DNA of 41,239 bases from Streptococcus uberis (GTDB lineage: Bacteria > Bacillota > Bacilli > Lactobacillales > Streptococcaceae). Positions 1 through 9,746 of the stretch are shown here, one piece after another. Location: positions 1-41,239 of the forward strand of contig NZ_JRQN01000019.1 in assembly GCF_000785785.1 (NCBI RefSeq), written 5' to 3'. The notes beneath the pieces were generated by a model. That model did no database searches. It saw only the letters and a program-made list of their open reading frames with translations, and was not told the origin of the DNA. Numbering within the stretch: position 1 is the stretch's first letter; the number at the start of each line of letters is the position of its first letter. The translations under genes were made by a program, and so were the position numbers.

Positions 1-168
1 TTCATTCATTTCTATAAAATCTTCCATTTCCGTCCACGTTTCAATACCAGCTAGTTGGCAACAAAATACTAAAAAGAGAATCGTTGATAACGGGTAATGA
101 ACTTTCCAAGCTTGACGCCCATCCAATTCAGCTGTTCGTTCATCAATAGAAATAATAAAATCAATCAT
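1..168 (-). CDS. ISAs1-family transposase, N-terminal fragment (runs off window)
   Basis: Reverse translation from an ATG at 168 gives 56 residues without a stop up to the window edge. It contains IDERTAELDGRQAWKVHYPL followed by a short hydrophobic stretch and GIETWTEMEDF. This is the layout of the N-terminal DDE_Tnp_1-associated domain of ISAs1/H-repeat transposases, where a 'D-R-(x)n-K-V-x-Y-P-L' block precedes a 'cGaetWeei' block. A ribosome site (GAGGTGA) sits five bases upstream. The catalytic DDE domain would lie to the left of the window, so completeness cannot be judged. Family assignment rests on recalled motif layout only. Confidence 0.75.
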   Translation of the reverse strand, partial: MIDFIISIDERTAELDGRQAWKVHYPLSTILFLVFCCQLAGIETWTEMEDFIEMNE

Positions 169-276
169 CCTAGTCACCTCACTTCTAGTTTACTACTTTG
201 ACTGATTTTGTCATTATGAATCTTGATTTCTGAAAACAAAGCTTTCTTCATGCGTTTGTCGTGCATTGCACTCCGA
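169..276. mobile_element. Probable transposase-proximal end of the ISAs1-type element
   Basis: This is the stretch between the transposase start and the endA stop codon. It has no ORF. Around 258-274 it holds a GTGCATTGCAC near-palindrome next to GTTTGTC, which could be part of the terminal inverted repeat. The matching end is outside the window, so the exact boundary and any target duplication cannot be defined. If the end is here, the element landed a few bases downstream of the endA stop. Confidence 0.35.
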
Positions 277-1146
277 TTATCTCTCGATTTCGACCTGTCC
301 TGTTTGATAATTGACTTTTAATCCTTTTTGAATATTTGGAACAAAAACATTAAATTCTAATTGACCATCATCAGACTTTGCTTCTAAATGACTACCCTTT
401 GCTAAAATATTAGAGCCTTCATAGATTAATGTCACACGGTAGCGGACCCGTTTATTTTGATCGAGTGCGCGTCGTACTAGCGTCTCATAATAATTTTGCC
501 CCGTTGAATTGTCATCAGCAGCCTGATTAGCCCATGATAACTGGGTTGCAATGTTGCTTTCATTACTTGTGGAGGCATCAAATCCTTTAAGCCCACCCAC
601 TAAGGCGTAACCAATCAGGTGACCTCTGTCCACCGCATGGTCATATTGCCCAGACAAGCCATGTAATTGATGCCAACCTGCCGGTTTCCAGTTGGTATAC
701 CCATTACCCGTCTGATTGCGATCACGATATTGTCTAGTTGACTTTGCAAGGAGAGCATTTGCTACTGTAGGAACCTTACGTCCTTGGACTATTTTAGTTT
801 GATTGTTAGCATATGGTGCACTAGATACTTTAGCATTTAAGTCCGTCTTATTCTCATTGATAATAAATGCTCCTGAACCATTCCAAGTAATCTTGCCAGC
901 TATTTGATTTTTGACATGATTCGTCATGACTGACAATGCCTGAGCTTGACTTGGCGTATCTGGATTACTATAGGCATCTTTGATAAAAGGTTTCCCGTTC
1001 GTTTCACCAGTTACTTTTTGATAAACTTGCTTTATGGGATTACTATCAGCAAGTTGATTCGTTTTACTAAGATACGATCCTGCTAAAACAAGAAGCAACA
1101 GGATTACACTTATGCTACTTTTCCATTTTTTGGAAGATTTATTCAC
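277..1146 (-). CDS. endA: EndA-like membrane-anchored DNA/RNA non-specific endonuclease
   Basis: Member of the beta-beta-alpha-metal nuclease family (NUC1/EndA), which degrades DNA non-specifically at the cell surface. In pneumococcus EndA acts in DNA uptake and virulence. The protein has a basic N-terminus, one hydrophobic anchor at about residues 10-25, and the catalytic DRGH motif (about residues 173-176) followed by the Asn-rich metal-binding region NQAADDNSTGQN. I chose the GTG at 1146 (289 aa) because AGAGGA lies seven bases upstream. An in-frame ATG at 1161 has no ribosome site and abuts a terminator T-run. The murA-epuA-endA order matches pneumococcus. A terminator lies between epuA and this gene, so expression may depend on read-through. 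Confidence 0.85.
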   Translation of the reverse strand: MNKSSKKWKSSISVILLLLVLAGSYLSKTNQLADSNPIKQVYQKVTGETNGKPFIKDAYSNPDTPSQAQALSVMTNHVKNQIAGKITWNGSGAFIINENKTDLNAKVSSAPYANNQTKIVQGRKVPTVANALLAKSTRQYRDRNQTGNGYTNWKPAGWHQLHGLSGQYDHAVDRGHLIGYALVGGLKGFDASTSNESNIATQLSWANQAADDNSTGQNYYETLVRRALDQNKRVRYRVTLIYEGSNILAKGSHLEAKSDDGQLEFNVFVPNIQKGLKVNYQTGQVEIER

Positions 1147-1162
1147 TCTTTTTCCTCTCATA

Positions 1163-1187
1163 TAAAAAGTAGGCGAGAGCCTACTTT
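1163..1187 (-). terminator. Intrinsic terminator between epuA and endA, overlapping the epuA stop codon
   Basis: On the minus strand AAGTAGGC and GCCTACTT form an 8-bp stem around a TCTC loop, followed at once by five T residues. The TAG of epuA lies inside the 5' arm (1181-1183). Translation to the end of epuA would cover the arm, so termination here could be modulated by ribosome occupancy (inference). Confidence 0.75.
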
Positions 1188-1369
1188 CCAGTAAATTTAT
1201 TAATTAGTTCTGTCCATTTATCCACTGATAATATTGAGGTTGGGTGTTGACCATCCCCCATAAAACTATATCCAATCATTAATCCTAATGCTAAGAATAG
1301 GCAAGCTAATAAGGTAACAACAATAACTAGGACAATTTGCTTTAAGACATATCTCCATCCTTTTGTCAT
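1181..1369 (-). CDS. epuA: EpuA, small single-span membrane protein
   Basis: A 62-residue protein with one long hydrophobic segment (about residues 9-32, IVLVIVVTLLACLFLALG) and a short polar C-terminus. It matches the EpuA family, often mislabelled 'DNA-directed RNA polymerase subunit beta', which sits between murA and endA in streptococci. Its molecular role is not established. It starts just downstream of the murA stop at 1373, so translation is probably coupled. Identification rests on size, topology and position. Confidence 0.8.
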   Translation of the reverse strand: MTKGWRYVLKQIVLVIVVTLLACLFLALGLMIGYSFMGDGQHPTSILSVDKWTELINKFTGK

Positions 1370-1372
1370 TTA

Positions 1373-2655
1373 TTAATCCTCACTAACCCGTTGAATACTT
1401 GCTCCAAGCATTTTTAATTTTTCATGAAATTGATAATAGCCACGATCTAAATGACTTAATTGTGTCACAGTCGTTTTCCCCTTAGCAACAAGTCCAGTTA
1501 GAATTAGGGCTGCGCTAGCTCTTAAATCAGTCGACATAACAGGTGCACCTTGTAACTCATGCCCACCATGAATCATCGCTGTATCACGAAGTATTTCAGA
1601 TTGTAAGCCCATACGACGCATCTCTTCTAAATGTTGGAAACGATTTTCAAATACTGTTTCAACCATTGTAGACTCACCTTTTACAGTTGCCATTAAAGCC
1701 GTGAATTGCGCTTGCATATCTGTTGGAAATCCTGGATGAGGTAGCGTTTTAACTGTTACAGGTTTTAATTGAGTTGTATCTGCAGTGACCCTGATTCCCG
1801 ATTCTTCTTCTGTAACAGAGACACCCATTTCCATTAATTTTGAAATCAAAGGACGATTATGTTCCCAAACAGCATCCTTAACTAGAACATCACCAGATGT
1901 CATCGCTGCAGCTACCATAAAAGTACCTGCCTCAATTCTATCTTGTACAACGTCATGTTCGACCCCATGTAACTATCAACACCTGTAATTAACAGTGTTT
2001 CAGTTCCAGCACCACGAACTTTCGCTCCCATTTTGTTTAATAGCTGTGCTAAATCAACAATTTCAGGCTCTCTTGCTGCATTTTCAATGGTTGTCACACC
2101 ATCTGCTAGCGTTGCTGCCATCATTAGGTTTTGAGTTGCCCCAACAGATGGGAAATCCATATAAATAGTTGCACCTTTTAAGCGCTCTGCGGTTGCTGTA
2201 ATATCACCATTTTTCTGAGTGATTTTTGCACCCATAGCTTCTAGACCTTTTAAATGCAAGTCAATTGGGCGACTTCCAATCGTGCAGCCACCTGGCATTG
2301 ATACTTGAGCATGACCTTTTCTTGCTAAAATCGGCCCAAGGACAACTATTGAAGCTCGCATTTGACTAACGTACTCATATGGAGCAACATCTAAAATATC
2401 TCCAGAAGCATCCACAGTAACTTCATTTGATGATTCATTAAACACGACATCAATATCCAAACCTCTTACCACATTGTTCATTGTATAAACATCTGATAAG
2501 ATTGGAACATTTCGTAATATTGTTTTTCCTTGTGATGGTAAAACAGTCGCTGCTAACAAAGGTAATACTGCATTTTTTGCACCTTCAATTACAATTTCAC
2601 CTTTTAGTCTGGTTTGACCACCTTCGATAATGATTTTATCCAATTTCTTCTCCAT
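1373..2655 (-). CDS. murA: UDP-N-acetylglucosamine 1-carboxyvinyltransferase MurA (frameshifted in this sequence)
   Basis: MurA transfers enolpyruvate from PEP to UDP-GlcNAc, the first committed step of peptidoglycan synthesis in the cytoplasm. The N-terminal part (2655 leftward) carries [14 protein letters not shown] and the active-site Cys124 in [12 protein letters not shown], the fosfomycin target. The frame then breaks: four G residues at 1963-1966 (minus strand) need a fifth to restore [16 protein letters not shown] and continue into the C-terminal half ([20 protein letters not shown]). With one base added the protein is 427 aa, the usual length. As read, the upstream frame ends at 1912 in a 15-residue nonsense tail. 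Low-GC Gram-positives usually carry a second copy (murZ), so a real null could be tolerated, but a homopolymer base-calling error is more likely. Confidence 0.9.
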
Positions 2656-2707
2656 TCTTCACCATTCACTAATACTAGAATTATAACATATTTTATATTT
2701 TGAATCT

Positions 2708-2944
2708 TTAACCAAACACCAAAAAAAGACTCTGTCCCATTTGAATCAATTCTAATATGAAATGACTTACTAAATAGCCCATGATGATAGCAATAAAGAA
2801 GACAAATAATTGAATTTTTCCTAAATTTTCAGTTCTATTTTTTATTAATTTCGACCAGTCAAATAACGACATCAATAATTGATAGCTAATACCAATAAAA
2901 AGTAAGTGACAAAACAAAGCTAATAATTTATTAATATATTCCAT
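2708..2944 (-). CDS. DUF1146-family small integral membrane protein
   Basis: A 78-residue protein with two hydrophobic segments (about 5-25 and 44-66) separated by FDWSKLIKNRTENLGKIQ. It resembles the DUF1146/YwzB family found just upstream of murA in streptococci and bacilli. Function is unknown. The family's usual N-terminus aligns with the ATG at 2944. No ribosome site precedes that ATG; instead an extended -10 element ends six bases before it (see the promoter entry). The gene is probably first in the DUF1146-murA-epuA unit. Confidence 0.75.
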   Translation of the reverse strand: MEYINKLLALFCHLLFIGISYQLLMSLFDWSKLIKNRTENLGKIQLFVFFIAIIMGYLVSHFILELIQMGQSLFLVFG

Positions 2945-2950
2945 AAGCTT

Positions 2951-2959
2951 ATTATATCA
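2951..2959 (-). promoter_or_regulatory. Extended -10 promoter directly in front of the DUF1146 gene; predicted leaderless transcript
   Basis: The minus strand reads TG-A-TATAAT, an extended -10 element, then AAGCTT, then the ATG at 2944. The usual start about seven bases after the hexamer falls on the A of the ATG. No clear -35 is present at 17 bases. The start site is an inference, not measured. Confidence 0.45.
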
Positions 2960-2991
2960 AAACAAGTACCGTAAGAGAACAACTTTAAACA

Positions 2992-3046
2992 TAAAAAAAT
3001 GACCGACTAGCTCTATTACAATCGTCACATTTCTAAAGTGAAACGA
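2992..3046 (-). terminator. Probable terminator of the F-ATPase operon
   Basis: Downstream of atpC the minus strand shows an imperfect stem CGTTTCAC / GTGACG, an alternative stem TGAC / GTCA, and then a run of seven T residues at 2993-2999. Pairing is weaker than in the other terminators of the window, so the exact fold is uncertain. Confidence 0.45.
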
Positions 3047-3072
3047 CTGAAACAAATCTAGTAGATCAATTT

Positions 3073-3489
3073 TTATTTATTACCAACTTTTATACGGTTT
3101 AATGCACGTAATAATGCAACCTCTGCACGTTTAACTTCATGAATATCATTTGAGGTTTTAGCTTCCTCAATATCACGTTCGGCACGTTTTTTAGCACGTT
3201 CGGCACGACTGATATCAATATCACGCGCACGTTCAGCCGAATCAGCAACAATTGTTACGACATTATTTTTTATCTCAATAATTCCACCATTAATAGCGAT
3301 CCAGTCCACGCGTTTGTCGTCATCTGTTCGACTAATTTTCATTTCGTGAATATCTAGTGGCGCAATTAAATTGATATGATGTGGTAATATCCCCATTTCT
3401 CCATCTGGTGTTTTAACAGAGATGAATTTAGCGCGATGGTCATATACAATTCCATCTGGTGTAACCACTTGTACAGCCATTTCTGTCAT
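3073..3489 (-). CDS. atpC: F1Fo ATP synthase epsilon subunit
   Basis: The epsilon subunit is part of the central stalk and inhibits ATP hydrolysis through its C-terminal helices. At 138 residues it has the expected beta-sandwich N-domain ([37 protein letters not shown]) and a charged helical C-domain from about residue 88 ([20 protein letters not shown]). The start at 3489 has GAGGTGAT upstream; a second ATG three codons later is the alternative. It is the last gene of the operon, 12 bases after atpD. Confidence 0.96.
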   Translation of the reverse strand: MTEMAVQVVTPDGIVYDHRAKFISVKTPDGEMGILPHHINLIAPLDIHEMKISRTDDDKRVDWIAINGGIIEIKNNVVTIVADSAERARDIDISRAERAKKRAERDIEEAKTSNDIHEVKRAEVALLRALNRIKVGNK

Positions 3490-3501
3490 GATATCACCTC
3501 A

Positions 3502-5025
<1,524 letters not shown>

Positions 5026-5900
5026 TTATTCTAGAGCGTTTGCCCCTGCAACAATCTCTGTAATTTCTTGCGTAATTGCTGCCTGACGTGCTCTATTGTA
5101 TTGAATTGTAAGATCGTCAATAACATTTTTAGCATTATCAGTTGCAGTCTGCATTGCTGTCATCCCAGCAGCATGTTCTGCAGTTTTTGCATCAACAATG
5201 GCACCATAAATCAAACTTTCTGTAAATTGTGGTAATAATTGATTTAAAATCATATCACGACTAGGCTCCAATTCAAAACCATCAACCCCTTCTTCAGCAG
5301 CTTCTTCAGAAACTAAATCAGAAATAGGTAGCATTCTTTGAACACGGACCTGACTAGTTAAACTATTAACGTGATGATTATAACACACATATAATTCATC
5401 AAAAATTTCACTTTGATACATTTCAACTGACTTTTCAATAATTTTTCCAACTTCTTCATAAGTAGCTGATCATTGAGTCCTCTGAGTTCAAAAGACACAT
5501 TCATGCCTCTAGCTCTAAAGAAATCCGAACCAATACTTCCAATTGAAATAATCGAATAGTCTCCATCTTTATGGTACTCTTCAATCATTTCCAAAATTGA
5601 TTTTAATATTTTTGAATTATAACCACCAACAAGTCCCTTATCTGAAGTAATGACAATATAGCCAGTTTTCTTCACAGGACGAGAAGCCAACATGGGATGA
5701 TTTGTCCCTGGTGATAATTCTGATTTAAGAAAGTCAGTTGTAATCTGTCTAATCTTTGCCGCATAAATTTGAAAATTACGAGCTGCTTGCTCGGATTTCA
5801 CAAGTTTTGCAGAAGAGACCATACGCATGGCACTAGTTATTTTACTTGTTTTCTCTGTTGAATTAATTTTATCTTTAATCTCACTTAGAGAGCCTGCCAT
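5026..5900 (-). CDS. atpG: F1Fo ATP synthase gamma subunit (frameshifted in this sequence)
   Basis: Gamma is the rotating central shaft of F1. The N-terminal frame begins [20 protein letters not shown] with a good ribosome site (TAGGAGG) and keeps [13 protein letters not shown] and [12 protein letters not shown]. The frame is lost near 5465, after the codons for ELRGLNDQ. Adding one C on the minus strand gives [20 protein letters not shown] and joins the C-terminal frame, which ends with the canonical [20 protein letters not shown]. The restored protein is 291 aa, the normal length. As read, gamma would lack its C-terminal coiled-coil half and F1 could not rotate. Since all other atp genes are intact, a sequencing deletion is the simplest reading. 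Confidence 0.93.
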
Positions 5901-5919
5901 ACCAAAATCCTCCTATTTC

Positions 5920-7428
<1,509 letters not shown>

Positions 7429-7440
7429 TCACACCACTTT

Positions 7441-7977
7441 CTATAATAAATTCATTTTAAATTCTTGCAATTGACGACGAATGCTTGTATCAATTACCTT
7501 ATTATTTACAGTTAAGATAAAGCCACCAATTAATGACTCATCTATCTTTTCAATTAAACAATCGGTTCTAAGACCGAACTTACTTTCAACAATTGCAATA
7601 ACTTTTTGTTTTTGTTCTTCAGAAAGTGGAACGGTACTAGTTATTGTAACATCGAATTCTTTAGTCTCTTGAGCAATGACCGTGATAGTTTTTTTCAAAA
7701 TCTCATGAAGTAAGGCTTCACGTCCATTTAAAATAATCAACTCAAGAAAATTATTTAAATACACTGAACTAGGATCTTTTAATAATCTGATAAGTTCTTG
7801 TTTTTCAGCTTGTGAAGCAGTTAAACTTGATAAAATAGTATCAAGTTTAGTCACATCAAAGGTTTCTAATAAAGCAAGAACATCTTGCTTTATTTGGTCA
7901 ACAACTTGATGCTCATTAGCGACCTCAACAAGGCTTTTTGCATATTGCTCTACAAGAGCCTCTTCCTTTTTGGTCAT
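7441..7977 (-). CDS. atpH: F1Fo ATP synthase delta subunit
   Basis: The delta subunit links the peripheral b stalk to the top of F1. The protein has 178 residues with an N-terminal helical bundle (EQYAKSLVEVANEH) and the C-terminal family signature around ESLIGGFILTVNNKVIDTSIRRQLQEF split as SLIGGFILTV and VIDTSIRRQL. Its ATG overlaps the atpF stop by one base (TAATG), so translation is coupled. Confidence 0.96.
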   Translation of the reverse strand: MTKKEEALVEQYAKSLVEVANEHQVVDQIKQDVLALLETFDVTKLDTILSSLTASQAEKQELIRLLKDPSSVYLNNFLELIILNGREALLHEILKKTITVIAQETKEFDVTITSTVPLSEEQKQKVIAIVESKFGLRTDCLIEKIDESLIGGFILTVNNKVIDTSIRRQLQEFKMNLL

Positions 7978-8471
7978 TAAGCTTCTCCTAAATCATTAAG
8001 ATAACCATCAATTAGCTTACTTTGAGCTTCTTTATCAAGGTTAGTTCCCATAATTTTTTCTGCCAGAAGAACTGATAAATCTGACATTTCTGCTTTCACA
8101 CTTGCTATAGCCTCTGATTTACTTTGGGCTATATCAGATTCAGCTTTTTCTTTAAGTCGACTCGCTTCTTCAGAAGCTTCGGCAACAATTTTGTCACCTT
8201 GTGCTTGTCCAACTTCTTTTGCATCAGTAATTATCTGACTAGCTTCTACTTTAGCACCAGCTAATTCCGTTTGACGTTGATTTGCCAAAGACTCAGCTGC
8301 TAATCGAGCATTTTCTGCACTATCAATATCATTTGATATTTTTGCTGCTCTTTCATCTAAAATACCAGTAATCGCACCCCATGCAAATTTCTTTAGTAAA
8401 AGATACAAAACAAGAATTGAACCTGATACTAAAATAAAATTTCCAATAAGTTCACCAACTGTTAATTCCAT
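7977..8471 (-). CDS. atpF: F1Fo ATP synthase b subunit (peripheral stalk)
   Basis: A 164-residue protein with one N-terminal membrane segment (about residues 8-27, [20 protein letters not shown]) followed by [20 protein letters not shown] and a long charged Ala/Glu/Lys-rich coiled coil. This is the standard b-subunit architecture and length. The ribosome site AAAGGAGA is seven bases before the ATG. It sits between atpB and atpH. Confidence 0.96.
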   Translation of the reverse strand: MELTVGELIGNFILVSGSILVLYLLLKKFAWGAITGILDERAAKISNDIDSAENARLAAESLANQRQTELAGAKVEASQIITDAKEVGQAQGDKIVAEASEEASRLKEKAESDIAQSKSEAIASVKAEMSDLSVLLAEKIMGTNLDKEAQSKLIDGYLNDLGEA

Positions 8472-8486
8472 AACGGTTCTCCTTTC

Positions 8487-9200
8487 TTATTCTTCTTCTT
8501 CGTTTACTTTTTTACCAAGGTACATAGAAATTAACTTAGTAAAAACATAAGCTTGCACACATGAAATAAAGACTGAGAATGCTACCCAAACAATATTCAG
8601 TGTCATTGCAACTGGAAACCAAAGGACGTTTGTTGCTATCATTTTCATCAATAAGCCCATAACGACTTCACCGGCAAAAATATTACCATAAAGACGAAGT
8701 GCCAATGATAGAACATTTGTAACTTCTTCCAAAAGATTCATCGGAGTCATAATTGAAGGTGATGCAAAACGTTTTAAATATGGAATAAATCCACGTTGAC
8801 GAATCCCTTCAACCTGACAAATAATGGAAATCAAAAGTGACAATGCTAAGTCAAAACCCACATTTGCAGTTGGTGACGTCCATAAATTCATCTTATGTGT
8901 AGTTTCCAACTTAGTAACTAATCCTAAATTATTAGCTACCATTACGAATAGAAAAACTGTAAAAAAGAAAAGAGCATAACGATTTCGAAAAGGCTTTTCG
9001 ACATGTTCATCAGTCACTCCAGATACAAAATCTAGTAGAAACTCTAAAATTGTTTGTTTACCTTTGGGTCTAATCGCCATATGTCGGCTAGCTGAATATA
9101 CAAATGCAAAAATAAGTGCTATAGAAATAACACACATCGCAAGCAGGGTCAAATTGAAGGTCACTGGACCTAATGTCAGTGTTGGAGTAATTTCTTCCAA
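8487..9200 (-). CDS. atpB: F1Fo ATP synthase a subunit (ion channel)
   Basis: The a subunit forms the two half-channels that feed ions to the c ring. The 237-residue protein has five to six hydrophobic helices. The essential channel arginine is R169 in [15 protein letters not shown]. The start codon is TTG at 9200, six bases after GGGGGG. The order atpE-atpB is the reverse of most bacteria and is characteristic of streptococci. Confidence 0.96.
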   Translation of the reverse strand: MEEITPTLTLGPVTFNLTLLAMCVISIALIFAFVYSASRHMAIRPKGKQTILEFLLDFVSGVTDEHVEKPFRNRYALFFFTVFLFVMVANNLGLVTKLETTHKMNLWTSPTANVGFDLALSLLISIICQVEGIRQRGFIPYLKRFASPSIMTPMNLLEEVTNVLSLALRLYGNIFAGEVVMGLLMKMIATNVLWFPVAMTLNIVWVAFSVFISCVQAYVFTKLISMYLGKKVNEEEE

Positions 9201-9289
9201 CTTCTTCCCCCCTTTTATTCATTTCGAAAGATTAAACACGTTTATTTAGTTACAACGCTGTTTAAATCTTTATTTCATAAACTTCAGCC

Positions 9290-9487
9290 CTATTTTAAGA
9301 TAAATGCCATTGCAAGTGTTACGAAGAAAGTACCTTCGATAAATGCAATTCCCAAAATCATAATTGAACGTAACTGATTAATGATTTCAGGTTGACGAGC
9401 AGCAGATTTGAAAAGATTTGCAATCAAGAAACCTTCTCCTAGAGATACACCAAAACAGGCAAATGCCAATGCGAAAATAGGATTCAT
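9290..9487 (-). CDS. atpE: F1Fo ATP synthase c subunit (rotor ring)
   Basis: A 65-residue hairpin of two membrane helices with the polar loop ARQP (residues 30-33). The ion-carrying carboxylate is Glu51 in AFIEGTFF, and the residues after it (Gly-Thr) do not match the Ser-Thr seen next to the carboxylate in Na+-binding F-type rings, so H+ is the expected ion. Helix 1 also has a Glu at position 18 (GEG), as in other streptococci. It is the first gene of the operon, with AAGGAG upstream. Confidence 0.96.
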   Translation of the reverse strand: MNPIFALAFACFGVSLGEGFLIANLFKSAARQPEIINQLRSIMILGIAFIEGTFFVTLAMAFILK

Positions 9488-9523
9488 AATAGAATTCTCC
9501 TTAAAAATTTTTTTTACTTTGCT

Positions 9524-9552
9524 ATTCTATTCCTTAATATAAAGAATGTCAA
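9524..9552 (-). promoter_or_regulatory. Proximal promoter of the F-ATPase operon
   Basis: On the minus strand TTGACA (9547-9552) and TAGAAT (9524-9529) are separated by exactly 17 bases, a near-consensus sigma-A promoter. It lies 37 bases before the atpE start. Confidence 0.75.
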
Positions 9553-9650
9553 CACAAATTTGTAGTTGAGTGTGCTTTATTGAACCATTACTTACCAAAG
9601 CTCTAATTAATGACATTTTCCGTCAATTAAAGCAACTAATAGCTATCCTC

Positions 9651-9679
9651 ATTATACCAGTAATAGAATCGTTTATCAA
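9651..9679 (-). promoter_or_regulatory. Distal promoter of the F-ATPase operon
   Basis: On the minus strand TTGATA (9674-9679) and TATAAT (9651-9656) are separated by 17 bases. This is about as strong as the proximal promoter and lies just beyond the glg terminator. It would give a leader of about 155 bases before atpE. Confidence 0.65.
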
Positions 9680-9693
9680 AGATTGCCTTTTAA

Positions 9694-9719
9694 CAGAAAA
9701 ACGACTTTCGCCGTTCTCT
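9694..9719 (-). terminator. Terminator of the glycogen operon
   Basis: After the glgP stop the minus strand has AACGGC-GAAA-GTCGTT, a 6-bp stem capped by a GNRA tetraloop, followed by TTTC. A/G-T pairing with the flanking bases extends the stem slightly. Confidence 0.65.
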
Positions 9720-9746
9720 GGTTTTATCAGATTTTTGATAACTACA

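Noticed and set aside
1912..1990. Programmed ribosomal frameshifting as an explanation of the split genes
   Set aside because: No slippery heptamer plus downstream structure is apparent, the families concerned are not known to use recoding, and six unrelated cases would be needed.
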